The position numbers and the translations under genes are program-made. Below are positions 24,601 to 33,230 of a stretch of 64,000 nt of DNA, piece by piece. The notes beneath the pieces are model-generated. The model searched no databases. It saw only the letters and a list, made by a program, of their open reading frames with translations, and was not told where the DNA came from. Origin of the DNA: Saturnia japonica. Taxonomy: Eukaryota > Arthropoda > Insecta > Lepidoptera > Saturniidae. Each line of letters opens with the position of its first letter. Within the stretch, counting starts at the first letter, position 1. The DNA lies in assembly GCA_033032175.1 (NCBI GenBank), contig CM065313.1:15477327-15541326 (forward strand), in the 5' to 3' direction.

Positions 24601-27600
24601 GTATCCCGTCCAATATGCTCCCTCCTTACGACAGGTCGGCAAATTAACAGTACTGTCCCTGATGGTAAGCACAGTATACAATCTGAACACAACGGTGAAC
24701 ATCGAGAGATTGGTAATCCATCGGCGGTCGCTTGGTGCGTGTGCTGGTGCGGGTTATCGAATGACCAGACGATAGCTCCGGTCTATACTACGGACTATTG
24801 ATTCCGTGGTTTCCGCACTTTGAAAACTATTACTGGATTGCCGAGTAAAAATACGTCGATGACTATAAATTCAACTTTTATTGATCACTATTTACAATAT
24901 TCACTTGTTACTATCTACTTGTTGACAATGTCTTTATCACTATTTATTTTCTTGCTGACTTCTTGAGAACGAATGTACTTGTCGCTATGTTGTTTCTTGC
25001 CTGTTAGCCTTAGGGGCCCTATCCAAAAACAGAGCCGCTGCGGCTTTTACAGCTTCACCGAACTTGGGGGCGAGCGCTTAGGGCACTCAGCCGTGAACGT
25101 TTTTGACGACTCGCACTAGGGTGCCAGAGTGGCCGAACCTCGGCTCGGGCGGTCGTCGCGAATGCGAAAAGGTCGCGATCTATCTAATTTCCTACTCCTA
25201 CAATTTTTTTGAAGTTATACTTCTTTAGGCGCGTTATGAAAAAATGATGAGAGTGAAATTTTAAGATGCGCGCGCATCTGTGACACAAAATTAACAGTAT
25301 GAAGTTGTCTGCTTAACCGCTCATTAAGTCTCGAAAAAAAAGCTACCAACAAAATAGAAATTGAACCTCGATATTAGTCGCGCATGTTGGTACGCTCGTC
25401 ACCTCTGATCACTGTTTTCATATTTATAATATTTATCAACATGTTTCTAGTTTATACATTCCCAACACGTGTTTTAGTTTCATACAAGTGCGAATTATAT
25501 ATGTGCTAATAAATTATATTCAGTAGTGATTTAAATTGAATATTTTAATTGATATTACTTACTATTTGTGAATATTAGTAAAAAAAATTGTGCTTATATA
25601 CTTTTTCAAGTGCTCCAATATAATTGAGGTTAACTATCCGTATGTATTATTTATTGATATAAATTAAAATACTTTTATTTAATATAATTAACACTAAATA
25701 TTATTAAATTATTAATGTTAAATACTTATTATTGGTTATGTAATATTTACAAAATAAAGAAATAAATTTAATAAAACATTTAATAAAAAGTTTGTGATAA
25801 AAATTAAAATTGAACATCAAATTATAATATTAATTTTTAATATTTGCTATTAAATTGAATAAATAATAAATATTTATAAAAATAACTAAATAAATTTAAT
25901 GAAACTTTTTTGATAAAAATGAAAAGTGAATATTAAATTAAGAAATCCATAAAAATATTTAAAAAATGACCAACCTTAAATTCAATTTTTGAGTTTATTA
26001 TTAAATTTATTTTTTAAATATTAAATAATCAATAATAAACATTTAAAATTAAGAATCTTATAATATTTAGTACAAATTATGTCTTATATATTTATTATTC
26101 TCTAAATTTGGTTTTTAATAATTATATATATATATATATAATAATTTTATAAGTTCCGATTCAGACATTACCGGAAGATACTATGGAAGTGGACATCATT
26201 TAATTAAAAATACAATTCGAATAATAAGACAATTTATGTTAGACTTAATGTAAGAAAATAAATATTTATTTATTTAATTTTTCAAATTTAAAATGAACTT
26301 TGTTGATTATCCTTTTCCGGTCCTTCTATTATTTTATTGTAATTAATTATTTGCATGCAATTAAAAACTATTTTTTAATGATGCCAAAGAAGTATAACTT
26401 CTCACGCGCGTACATAAGTACACGCACCCATTTTTTTTTTTTTTTTTTGAACTGTCTACACTGTTAGCCTTAGGGGCCCTATGCAAAAACAGAGCCGCTG
26501 CGGCTTTTACAGCTCCACCGAAGTTGGTATAATAGTTCCGCGGAACGCGGCCTTTTATGGCGCTCGACGGGGTGGCAAAGCGGGTCTTGTTGGAGTGGCG
26601 ACAGTGCGGTGCGAGTACGAAGTCCCCTCCATGGCAAATTTTTTTTCTTATTATCTATATCTCTATTGGTTATACAAAACTATATTCGTGTGTTGAAACT
26701 AAGAGGTTTTTTAATAATTTAACAATAACTTCAAAATAATACATTTAAAGGCTATAAATACGATATAAACTAAACATATTATAGTGCGTCTCGCTTGCAC
26801 TTGTGACACGATCTCGCTCTTGTAACAGGCCACGCCCACTGCGGCGTTTGCGCTGTTTTCCTGCTATCAAGCACAGTGCGCTTTTAACATTTTGTCTCAT
26901 AATATATGTGCAGTTTATTGAAAGATTTTGTCTTACGACTTATCTTGTTTTTAATACTATAAAAGTGGCAAACATGTATACGGTCCGCCTGCATGTATGC
27001 GGCTACCGTAACCTAAGGACGCTTATACTATCATAGGTATCTCTAGCGCGTTGCCGACCTACTCCAAAAAGCTCTAGAAATCCTATTCACCACATGAACA
27101 CAACGCGCTGTTAACGTTTTTTCCACTATATATGTGCAGTCCGTCGCAAGGGCCTTGCTGTCAAACGAGCTGCGAGTTTGTGTCGGTGTACAGCAACAAG
27201 ACGTGCCGCGAGGCCAGCGAGTGCAGCCACGCCTCGTTCTGCTCCGGAGCGTCGGCGAACTGTCCCGACCCGACGCCGATGCCAGACCATACCAAGTGCA
27301 ATAACGGTTAGTCTTTTATCACTGTCATCACTATTCTAAGTAAATCATTTATACTAATGACTAGATGTGCCCGCGTCTCCGCTCGCGTGGACTAAAGGAT
27401 GCCGTCGGTATTATGGTGACCCGGTCGTCGGTCGGTTATTTAAAAAACAACAATGCTAATTTTCGTGGAACCGTAATTCTTTTTCTAAAATAAAAATAGC
27501 CTAAGGTACTCATTATGAAATCAAAATCAGTCCAACCGTTTCCGAGATTAGTGGGAACAAACAGATAAATAAAAATAAAGATTTTGTTTATAAGTACCGT

Positions 27601-30600
27601 ATATATTACCGTACCATATTTCATATGCATTTAGTAAAAACCTAATATTTTTATATTACAAACAGACTTCAATTTTATTTATTTATATAAATAAAATCCA
27701 TGCTTGCCAGCCAAGTAATAAATGCCAGATTTTTTTTTGTGATGTTAATAGCTTTTACCTGAGTATAGAATAAATTGTATCATCGTGGCGCAGGTACGCA
27801 ATTGTGCAAGAACGGCGATTGCACGGAGTCGATATGCCGCGCGTGGAACATGACCGAGTGCTTCCTGTCGTCGGCGCCGATACAGAAGGGCGACGGTGTC
27901 ACCGCCATCGCGGAGAGGCGGGCGCTCTGCCAGCTCGCCTGTCAGACCGGACCCCGGCCCGACTCCTGCCAGAGCACTGCAGACTTCGCGCACAGGGTCG
28001 GTTTGCCCCCCGGCGGCATTAGTCTGCGCCCCGGCTCACCCTGCGATAACTTTCAGGTATTTTATTGTCTAGTTTAGAGGTCGTCCATTAAACACGTGAA
28101 ATTTTTTAGCAACTTTTTTTTAAATTGTGGCTTTCTACTGCCTATGTAGACAGCTTTGCCACAATGTCAAATGTGACAAATACACGTTATAGAATTTAGT
28201 TGCCAAATGTTCGGTAAACTGTAGAATAACCTGTGAGAATAACCCATAAAAAGGATACATTGACACAACATAATATAGTCACAAAATACATAATACTTAT
28301 TATGAGACCTGCAGGGATAATATATAAACTACATACGTTAAACATATAAATAAATAGCATAATTATAATCTATATAGACACAAACAAAGGACATTATAAT
28401 TTTATATTATTAGGATAAATAAAGACACTAAATATTTCAATAAAAATATAATAAACATATTTAAGTAATGTATTGACACTAGTAGGACGAGGAATATTAC
28501 AAGGAAGAAAATCATATAAGGAACAAGATAGTTTGGGACAATTTAAAAATATGTGATCCACGGATCCCTCGTGAAGACAGCACCGTTAGCAACTTTTTAA
28601 AGAAAAAAAAAATACACGTGATATTTTCCTACACCACCCGCTCCCTCCCCCTTGATATAATAGATCGGAGAAAAAGTTTCTTCGCATTTTTATATGAAAA
28701 CTCAACACATTTTTTTTCAAAGTTTATTTACATTTATTTACAGTATATATGTGCCGTTTTGTTCAATGACTCTCTGTCATTTTGTAGGTAGAGACATGAT
28801 CCCGTTGCTGTAGAATCTTTGGGACTTCTGATCAAAAAAACGCGACAAATAGTTTTGGCAGTCCTCTCTTGATGTTAACCTTACAGAACCTAAAGAATTC
28901 TGAAGAGACCGAAACAGGTGAAAATCTGAAGGCGCAAGGTCAGGGCTATATGGTGGATACACTAAAACCTCTTAGCCAAAAATTTTTCTGAGTGGCTTAA
29001 GATGTGTGTCGTCTAGCGTTATTGTGAGAGTGTGCCTTCCTGTTGATCATTCCGGCCGCTTTCTCTCAACTGCTTCCTTTAATCTCATTAGTTGTTGGCA
29101 GTAGAATCCGAATCGATGGTTTTGCCGGGCGGTAAAAGCTCATAATGAACAATGGTCCTTCCAGTCCCACGATAAATATAGTAGTATCACCTTATTTCGA
29201 GTTAGCCCAGGTACTACTAGGACAGTACTAGTACAGGACTACTAAGTAATTAATTAACACACTACAACGCTCTTATCGTACGTGATCCTCTTTTCATCGC
29301 CAGTTATCAATCTCTACAAAAAGGCTCGGTTTCATTACGTCTCGATAATTAATCGCAAATGAGTATACGGTTCATTATATAGATATATATCCCAAATATC
29401 GAACTTTTTGGTATAGCCAGCTTTCTTCAAATGGGTTAAAATATTTTGTGGTCAATTTCCAGTTCTTCAGCTACATCGTAACTACAAATATACCGATCTT
29501 GCTCCACTTTTTTAAAAATGCCGCCCATTTTATACGTAACGAGCGACGAGAGCGAGGTGTATCTTTAACATCAAAATTTCCAAACTGAAAACGTTTGTGC
29601 TTCTCTTACTGACACTGCATTAGGTCCGGTCCATAAACATCACAAATTTTTGCCTTTTTTGTAATAATATTTTAAAATGTATCGAATTTCTTCATTAGAT
29701 TCACTAATTTCTACAGAAAGAAAAACAAATGAAAAATAGCGGGAAACAACTTTATTTTTTTATTTTTAATGTTACCAAAACCAGCCAGATACAAATAGTA
29801 CAGCCAAAGAGATTTTATAACAAGTTTATACCTACGTTATGCGAAAATACTTTTTCCCCCGACCTAATATTATATCGTCATGTTTTTTAAACCCCTACCC
29901 CCTTTCGAGCCCCACGTAATTAATGGAAGATCCCTTAAACCGCTTGATTTTAAACAGTAGTTGAAATTAAAAACAATTTGTTCGGAGAATGGCGGAGGTA
30001 GGACACAAAGTTGTTTTTTTGAAGATTTCTCTCTAACAGGGACAAATCGACTGGTGAAATACCTCCACCCCACAGAAGATCGTAGCCAAATCATTTTGTG
30101 TTGTAATCCTACGGTGACCTCATGGAGAAAGGGGGTTCAAGGTTAGCTACGCGCTAATGTCATCTCAGGTGTTACAAGCGTCCATATGCTACGGCAGTCG
30201 CTTACCATCAGGCGTACGATTGTTTGTCACCTTAGTCCTATAAAAAAAGAAGTAATTCATTTAGTAGTAGTCCGACATTTTTACTGCTCATTGTAGTAAT
30301 ATGAATAGTTTCTGTGCCATTATGGTACAGGTAGTCCTTGATTTACTTCGTTTCAAGTTACGTCTAACAACATTTTGACACTATTTCTAAAAAAAACATC
30401 ACTTGTTTCGATTTACCATATACGCGAATTCACTTGTCTGATCAACCCAACTCGAATTGTTTATATGTTTGGTTTATTTCTTTTCTCTTTTTCCCACTGT
30501 GTTGATGTCACCAAATCTTAAATACTAATCCAATAATCCCCAAAATTAATTACTGATTCGATAAATTATTATTTTATAACTTGCTTTTAAGAATAAAGCA

Positions 30601-33230
30601 TATTTTTATGTAATAAATGCAGTTTTATATATATTTGAAGTTGATGTAATGGAATTTGTATGGAAATGTATACTTTACTAACTTTAAGAACTGCTTGTAA
30701 AACTGACCGGGATATGTAAGGCGATTTTATTTACAAGTTCAGTACAGTTTATATATGTAGTTAGTAGCTACACATTTACAAATGTATTTGCAGGGTTACT
30801 GCGATGTGTTCCTGAAGTGCCGAGCGGTGGACGCTGAAGGTCCGCTCGTACGGCTCAAGAACCTGTTGCTGAACCGGGCCACGCTGCAGACAGTGCAGGC
30901 GTGGGTCACGGAACAGTGGTGGATGGTGTTGCTCGCCGGTGTCGCGCTTATCGTCTGCATGGGGGCTTTCGTCAAGTGCTGCGCTGTTCACACGCCCTCC
31001 TCCAATCCGAAACGACCTCCTGCCAGGTACTTTTCCTTACGAGATCGTGCTCACTCTAGCATGACTTCATTGATTGTGGCTCACCATAAGTCGTTTGAAA
31101 TATGTTTATATGGAAATGGTTGGGACAAGTACTTTTGCAAAACGTTGCTTGATTGAGATGATGTATGATGAGCTGATTGTTCTAAGATACACTTTCACTG
31201 CACTGAGCCGGCGTCGGTTTACTTAATCTTAATTTCGTTAAACCTTTTCACTGTTGTTGCAAGTCACGAATACAGTACGTTGTCACAGAGCGAAATAATA
31301 AAGAACAGACAATCGCGGCGACAGTGTTGCCGTTTCCACTTTGAGCTGACTAAGTCACGTCATTCTGGCGTGATCAGATTGCTGTAATGCACCTTCGTAT
31401 TTTCTATATATTATTTGTCAAAATTGAATGATTGATGTAATGAGTGATTGATGAATTGAATGATTGAAACGCCATTTTAAGGTTGCCTGTCCACTGGAGC
31501 GGAGCTGTGGATATTTCGACCAATATAAATGGATGAAAATCTAGACATACAATACCATTGGTCGATATTTGCTACAGCTGCAATTCTATTGGTCGAATTT
31601 TCATAACTCCGCTTCAGTGGACAGGCAACCTAAATCTTGTATTTCTTACTATTGATGAAAAAGGGAAAAATAGTTTAAATTTTTTTTAAATTTGATTTTA
31701 AAACTATGCCATCTACCGATGGCATTTCTAATGAAACTACAATGTAAACTCTTTATAACGATAAACTCCCTATAACGTTGAAGTGAGCCCAACTTGGTTG
31801 GTTTGCGTTAAAACCCACATATTGAAACACTCTTTATAGCGATACGCCATTCTCTATTACGAAGAAATGTGTAGGAAGACGATTCCACCACATATCTAGA
31901 TATGAATAGAATACATAAAATAATATAAAACAAGTACTGGCATAGCAAAAAACGTGAGACAAAGTTATCAGACTATATGTGTAAACAATAATTTATAAGC
32001 ATTTATTATCTAAGACATACATATTAAAAATTCTTGTTAATTTGGTTGCTTTTTTGTTCACTCCATATAACGAGAACTCTCTATGAAGATAAAAAATGCT
32101 AAGTCCCTTGAGTTTCGTTATAAAGAGTTTACACTGTATATTCAACCAACATGTAGGACACTTCATGTGATATCAATCTGATAAGTTAGCATAACAGCTG
32201 TTAGATTATTTACATTCTATATAATATGGAGGGTAGAGACCAGGAGTCTCTATGTCTGTAAAAGTGCCTACAGAAAAGTTTCATTCTAGGGTGTCGCCAC
32301 GATAGCAAATGCATAAATTTTAAAGATAACGCTAAAAGTTATTCTTCTTGCTACACTAACGCCATTTTGGTGGGTTTTTCAATTATAATTTACTGTTTAC
32401 AGCTGTATACTCTTTCAACTTGTCCTCCAAATACTCCCAAAATATTCGTACGCGTCAGCTAGTCGTAGAATAAAACGATATTTCATGTGTTGCTAGTTAA
32501 TTAAATGTTTTAATAACGGTGATATTCACAAATCGGAATTAACTAAAAAGCAAGGAGAAAAGAAAGAAAAAAATGCACAAGAGGAGATATGGCATGGTTT
32601 GGTTTATAGGTTTAAATTGAAACGCATTGACTAATTATTGAGTATTATAGGCGCTTGTCTGAAACACTCCGGCGTCCGATGAACACATTGCGTCGTATGC
32701 GCAACCACAACAGCGCGGCGGCCGTCGGCGCACGCGCAGCTCCGCGACCTGGGCACCGACGCGCGAGGAACCACAAGGGCTACGCGCCTCCGCTCACACA
32801 TGCTGCTAGGGATCTCGGTGAGCTCTATTATAACTTGTATTGTCGATAAGAGACACACAACTATAATCTATCTATTTATATATTTACCGATATAACAACG
32901 CAAAGCCCAAACTACTGACCATGAAAATTTGTGAAAAGGGGGATGAAAGTTTGTATGACAATACGTCATTTTTGAAGATAGTTGTATGATAATTGATATT
33001 TAGCAATTCAGTTACAATGGGACATAACTCAACTATAACGCGAGCGAAGTCGCGGGAAACGCGCTAGTTATAATATATTCCGATTTTACTCCAGTACAAA
33101 CGCGACAATTGCATTAGTTCCATGATTTATTGCAGCTTCGGCGCCGGCGGGACCGAGCGGAAGACGCGCGGAGCCGTACGCGAACGCGTACCCGCAGTCG
33201 TACGAAATGCGTCCCGCACAGAAGGTCTGA
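460..33230 (+). CDS. kuz: ADAM10 / Kuzbanian metalloprotease, 3' partial gene (13 exons used)
   Basis: Membrane-bound zinc metalloprotease of the ADAM10 family, the sheddase that cleaves Notch and other type I membrane proteins (known family function). One consistent splice path is 460-651, 9211-9409, 11972-12128, 12919-13083, 13998-14169, 15774-15985 or 18675-18886, 20210-20444 or 23094-23328, 21451-21568 or 24336-24453, 27140-27306, 27794-28056, 30794-31026, 32651-32817, 33136-33230. These exons join without a frame error into 790 codons plus UGA. In order I see the prodomain with a cysteine-switch-like Cys, a basic RTRR cleavage site, the catalytic domain with [12 protein letters not shown] and a downstream Met (Met-turn), a disintegrin/Cys-rich region, one membrane span ([18 protein letters not shown]) and a basic cytoplasmic tail. 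Family assignment rests on the ADAM10-type order and on motifs such as [15 protein letters not shown] and HTPSSNPK. The start codon is outside the window. The middle of the gene contains duplicated exons, described separately. Confidence 0.95.
4071..4598 (-). mobile_element. mariner-like transposase fragment with one terminal repeat
   Basis: The minus strand encodes about 135 residues of the N-terminal DNA-binding part of a mariner-type transposase (paired helix-turn-helix with [14 protein letters not shown] and [14 protein letters not shown]). The catalytic DDE half is missing. About 110 bp upstream of the ATG lies a terminal-repeat-like end, CAAGGTGTCCAGAAAGGG on the minus strand, preceded by TA. 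I find no matching end on the other side, so the copy is truncated. The ORF ends near 4071 just after [10 protein letters not shown]. Confidence 0.8.
5640..6130. repeat. Interspersed repeat (GACAGACAGAC family), copy 1
   Basis: A block beginning near TAGATATGCCCGTGGCTTCG, with AATCGGTCCAACCGTTTCG and GGAACAGACAGACAGAC in the middle and CATATGCATTTAGTAAAAAC towards the end. Related blocks, in either orientation, occur at about 12330-12670, 27358-27690, 36225-36465 and 55098-55565. No ORF is seen, so it is probably a non-autonomous element or a retroelement tail. Confidence 0.6.
9211..9409 (+). CDS. kuz: ADAM10 exon: cysteine switch and Ser/Pro-rich linker
   Basis: Bounded by TTTGTCAG and GTATTT. 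It reads [20 protein letters not shown]; the Cys of GGCGIT aligns with the prodomain cysteine that keeps ADAM zymogens inactive. The following 45 residues are low-complexity Ser/Pro/Ala/His. They include a directly repeated 15-base unit at 9308-9337 that encodes APSQS twice. Confidence 0.92.
10225..10670. repeat. Degenerate tandem repeat, period about 120-130 bp, about four copies
   Basis: The phrase CCNCCAAACTNTAAGAG followed by ATCGAAATGCCG recurs at about 10234, 10363, 10487 and 10608, spacings of about 129, 124 and 121 bp. A second phrase, TCGAAGGTCTGGAGTACCT, recurs at the same period between the first copies and decays in the last. This is a minisatellite-like array in the intron before exon 11972-12128. 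Confidence 0.75.
11360..11748 (+). mobile_element. Non-LTR retrotransposon or SINE 3' end with poly(A)
   Basis: A GC-rich block (about 11520-11725) containing TAAAAGCCGCAGCGGCTCTG and GGGCCCCTAAGGCTAACA, followed by a run of about 20 A at 11727-11746. The same block occurs inverted at 22113-22320, 24998-25205, 26438-26530 and 63299-63425, sometimes with a poly(T) lead. A shared 3' end with a poly(A) tail and varying 5' extent is typical of target-primed retrotransposition. I cannot name the family. Confidence 0.7.
11972..12128 (+). CDS. kuz: ADAM10 exon: furin-type cleavage site and start of mature enzyme
   Basis: The acceptor is TTTTAAG and the donor GTAAGT. It completes an Arg codon and reads [21 protein letters not shown] follows (a proprotein-convertase motif), then [16 protein letters not shown], which is typical of the beginning of the ADAM10 metalloprotease domain. 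It ends in phase 0. Confidence 0.92.
12330..12670. repeat. Interspersed repeat (GACAGACAGAC family), copy 2
   Basis: Inverted relative to the copy near 5.6 kb: CTTTTTACTAAATGCATATG, then GTCTGTCTGTCTGTT, then a GC-rich GGAGCCGCGGGCACCGCTAG end. It lies in the short intron before exon 12919. Confidence 0.6.
12919..13083 (+). CDS. kuz: ADAM10 exon: metalloprotease domain, N-terminal part
   Basis: Bounded by CATTATAG and GTGAGT, phase 0 at both ends. It reads [18 protein letters not shown] and, later, [20 protein letters not shown], the first beta-strand and helix region of the ADAM10 catalytic domain. Confidence 0.92.
13098..13205. repeat. Simple repeat around ACGATTATT
   Basis: Irregular repeats of TATGACGATTATTACAATTA immediately downstream of the exon ending at 13083. 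Confidence 0.6.
13480..13690. repeat. Interspersed repeat with CCTGATGGTAAGC core
   Basis: Contains CACCTGATGGTAAGCGAAGA and GCCGATTCACTCTTCTCTTG. The CTGATGGTAAGC core also occurs near 21773, 24657 and 56632, and inverted near 30205. It is a common insect retroelement-derived motif with no ORF here. Confidence 0.5.
13998..14169 (+). CDS. kuz: ADAM10 exon: metalloprotease domain, middle part
   Basis: Bounded by CCGTACAG and GTATGT. It reads [20 protein letters not shown] and later [20 protein letters not shown]. It ends with one base of a Gly codon, so the next exon must start in phase 1, as both copies of exon 6 do. Confidence 0.93.
14239..14410 (+). repeat. tRNA-derived SINE-like fragment
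   Basis: Contains GAGTTCGAATCC at about 14291-14302, which matches a tRNA-type internal promoter box B, followed by GAAGGAAAACATCGTGATGA, a motif I associate with lepidopteran SINEs. Box A is poorly preserved, so this is a tentative assignment. Confidence 0.45.
15774..15985 (+). CDS. kuz: ADAM10 exon 6, copy A: catalytic helix (HEIGH)
   Basis: Bounded by GTAACGTAG and GTATGT, 212 bp, phase 1 in and phase 0 out. It reads [18 protein letters not shown] and ends with [14 protein letters not shown]. That gives the first two zinc-binding His and the catalytic Glu; the third His is the first codon of exon 7. The translation is identical to copy B (18675-18886). Because 212 is not a multiple of three, a transcript cannot carry both copies in frame. 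Confidence 0.92.
16037..16710. mobile_element. pogo/Tigger-like MITE, copy A (674 bp)
   Basis: Ends in inverted repeats CAGTGTAAACTCTTTATAAC at the left and its complement at the right, each flanked by TA, as expected for a pogo-type element. There is no intact transposase. It sits in the intron between exons 6 and 7. A shorter relative is at 31740-32136. Confidence 0.8.
17309..17542 (+). pseudogene. ADAM10 exon 7, copy A: truncated at 17447 with in-frame tail to a stop
   Basis: The acceptor and the first 139 bases match exon 7 ([19 protein letters not shown] onward, including the third zinc-binding His and the Met-turn). At 17447 the exon is cut by the duplication junction. The frame then runs on through former intron sequence for about 30 residues to a stop at 17540-17542. 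The normal 3' splice donor is absent. AATAAA occurs at 17705 and 17739. If spliced to exon 6A, it would encode an enzyme lacking disintegrin and membrane parts. I treat it as a duplication remnant unless transcripts say otherwise. Confidence 0.8.
18675..18886 (+). CDS. kuz: ADAM10 exon 6, copy B: catalytic helix (HEIGH)
   Basis: Exact counterpart of 15774-15985, shifted by 2901 bp, with intact acceptor (GTAACGTAG) and donor (GTATGT) and the same protein sequence. Unlike copy A, it lies directly upstream of a complete exon 7. Confidence 0.9.
18938..19611. mobile_element. pogo/Tigger-like MITE, copy B (inside tandem duplication)
   Basis: Same element as 16037-16710, carried along by the duplication. 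The left edge of tandem duplication 2 (19496) falls inside it. Confidence 0.8.
20210..20444 (+). CDS. kuz: ADAM10 exon 7, copy B: third zinc His, Met-turn, start of disintegrin
   Basis: Acceptor TTTGACAG. It reads [19 protein letters not shown], later [16 protein letters not shown], and ends EEGEECDCG, the ADAM catalytic-to-disintegrin transition. 235 bp, phase 0 in and phase 1 out. The donor is GTCACT, a weak match to the consensus. A repeat begins only about 10 bases into the intron. Without splicing the frame ends within a few codons (HYFFK then stop). Confidence 0.92.
20455..20700. repeat. Repeat (ACTTCTTTAG family) abutting the exon 7 donor
   Basis: ACTTCTTTAGTACCGTTGTA followed by GAAAGGTGATGAAACGAAAA resembles the block at 42985-43050 (GCTTCTTTAGCATCGTTGTG, then GAAAGTCGATGAAAACGAAA). 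It begins about 10 bases after the exon 7 donor and is present again at 23339-23584 in the duplicated copy. Confidence 0.55.
21451..21568 (+). CDS. kuz: ADAM10 exon 8, copy B: disintegrin part
   Basis: Bounded by TTATGTAG and GTCAGA, phase 1 in and phase 2 out. It reads [20 protein letters not shown] and later CTRRAHTQC, a Cys-rich disintegrin segment. The exon is identical to copy C at 24336-24453. Confidence 0.9.
21690..21915. repeat. Interspersed repeat with CTGATGGTAAGC core (copy in intron 8)
   Basis: TGGTACCGTGGAGAAATGGA and later CCCTGATGGTAAGCACAGTA. Duplicated at 24575-24800. Similar to 56575-56720 in the CDC5L gene. Confidence 0.5.
22113..22320 (-). mobile_element. Non-LTR retrotransposon/SINE tail, inverted copy
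   Basis: Inverted copy of the block at 11520-11725 (GTTAGCCTTAGGGGCCCTAT to CCTACTCCTACAA). Duplicated at 24998-25205. Confidence 0.7.
22380..22495. mobile_element. pogo/Tigger-like MITE, copy C (right part only)
   Basis: The last 116 bp of the MITE, created when tandem duplication 2 started inside copy B. It keeps the right terminal repeat. Confidence 0.8.
23094..23328 (+). CDS. kuz: ADAM10 exon 7, copy C
   Basis: Identical in translation to 20210-20444 and shifted by 2884 bp, with the same acceptor and the same weak GTCACT donor. 7B and 7C cannot both be included, because 235 bp would shift the frame. Confidence 0.9.
24336..24453 (+). CDS. kuz: ADAM10 exon 8, copy C
   Basis: Same exon sequence as 21451-21568; the only nearby difference is in the intron (T to C ten bases before the acceptor). 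It is the copy closest to the downstream exon 27140-27306. Confidence 0.9.
24998..25205 (-). mobile_element. Non-LTR retrotransposon/SINE tail, inverted copy (duplicated)
   Basis: Second copy of 22113-22320, carried by tandem duplication 2. Confidence 0.7.
25211..26401. repeat. Possible AT-rich MITE with GAAGTTATACTTCTTT inverted ends
   Basis: GAAGTTATACTTCTTTAGGC at the left and the inverted form CCAAAGAAGTATAACTTC at the right enclose 1.2 kb of very AT-rich DNA, including a TA dinucleotide run at about 26123-26142. The same palindromic end occurs elsewhere in the window. Target-site duplication was not established. Confidence 0.4.
26438..26530 (-). mobile_element. Non-LTR retrotransposon/SINE tail with poly(T) lead
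   Basis: About 18 T followed by GAACTGTCTACACTGTTAGC and the GGCCCTATGCAAAAACAGAG block. It is a 5'-truncated inverted insertion. Confidence 0.7.
27140..27306 (+). CDS. kuz: ADAM10 exon: disintegrin, C-terminal part
   Basis: Bounded by ATATGTGCAG and GTTAGT. It completes a split codon and reads [20 protein letters not shown], then [20 protein letters not shown] and ends with CNNG. PSQGPCC is a conserved ADAM10 motif. The donor leaves one base of the last Gly codon. Confidence 0.93.
27358..27690. repeat. Interspersed repeat (GACAGACAGAC family), copy 3
   Basis: Starts GACTAGATGTGCCCGCGTCT, continues through AATCAGTCCAACCGTTTCC and ends with CATATGCATTTAGTAAAAAC and ATTACAAACAGACTTCAATT. Same orientation as copy 1. 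Confidence 0.6.
27794..28056 (+). CDS. kuz: ADAM10 exon: cysteine-rich region
   Basis: Bounded by GTGGCGCAG and GTATTT. It reads [19 protein letters not shown] and later [17 protein letters not shown], and ends [12 protein letters not shown], the membrane-proximal Cys-rich segment of ADAM10. Ends in phase 0. Confidence 0.93.
28663..29864 (-). mobile_element. Degenerate mariner element (1.2 kb) with both terminal repeats
   Basis: Inverted ends of about 25 bp (GATCGGAGAAAAAGTTTCTT at the left, GGTCGGGGAAAAAGTATTTT as the complement at the right), each flanked by TA. The minus strand near 28777-28962 encodes the mariner transposase C-terminus, with [15 protein letters not shown] (catalytic third-Asp region), [18 protein letters not shown] and [12 protein letters not shown]. 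The rest of the frame is broken, so the copy is dead. Confidence 0.88.
30794..31026 (+). CDS. kuz: ADAM10 exon: stalk, transmembrane segment, start of tail
   Basis: Bounded by ATTTGCAG and GTACTT. It reads [20 protein letters not shown], then a membrane span ([18 protein letters not shown]) and [17 protein letters not shown], the conserved juxtamembrane ADAM10 sequence with a proline-rich cytoplasmic start. Confidence 0.95.
31740..32136. mobile_element. pogo/Tigger-like MITE, short form (397 bp)
   Basis: Inverted relative to the copies at 16.0 and 18.9 kb, with the same terminal repeats (one changed base at the left end), flanked by TA on both sides. It lacks about 280 bp of the interior found in the 674-bp form. 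Confidence 0.82.
32651..32817 (+). CDS. kuz: ADAM10 exon: basic cytoplasmic tail
   Basis: Bounded by GTATTATAG and GTGAGC. It reads [20 protein letters not shown], followed by an Ala/Arg/Pro-rich stretch ending THAARDLG. Strongly basic and divergent, as expected of the family's cytoplasmic tails. Confidence 0.85.
33136..33230 (+). CDS. kuz: ADAM10 last exon with UGA stop
   Basis: Acceptor TTATTGCAG. It reads [19 protein letters not shown] and ends [11 protein letters not shown] then UGA at 33228-33230. The frame agrees with all upstream exons. Confidence 0.88.

Larger units (their letters stand above)
19496..25265 (+). repeat. Tandem duplication 2: units 19496-22379 and 22380-25265
   Basis: Two head-to-tail units of about 2884 bp with almost no differences; those seen are T/C at 21441 versus 24326 and one T in a homopolymer near 24126. 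Each unit carries the rest of the pogo-like MITE, a complete exon 7, exon 8 and a retrotransposon tail. The junction joins TTTTAAG to GCTATAAAGAG with at most a single shared G. Confidence 0.93.
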
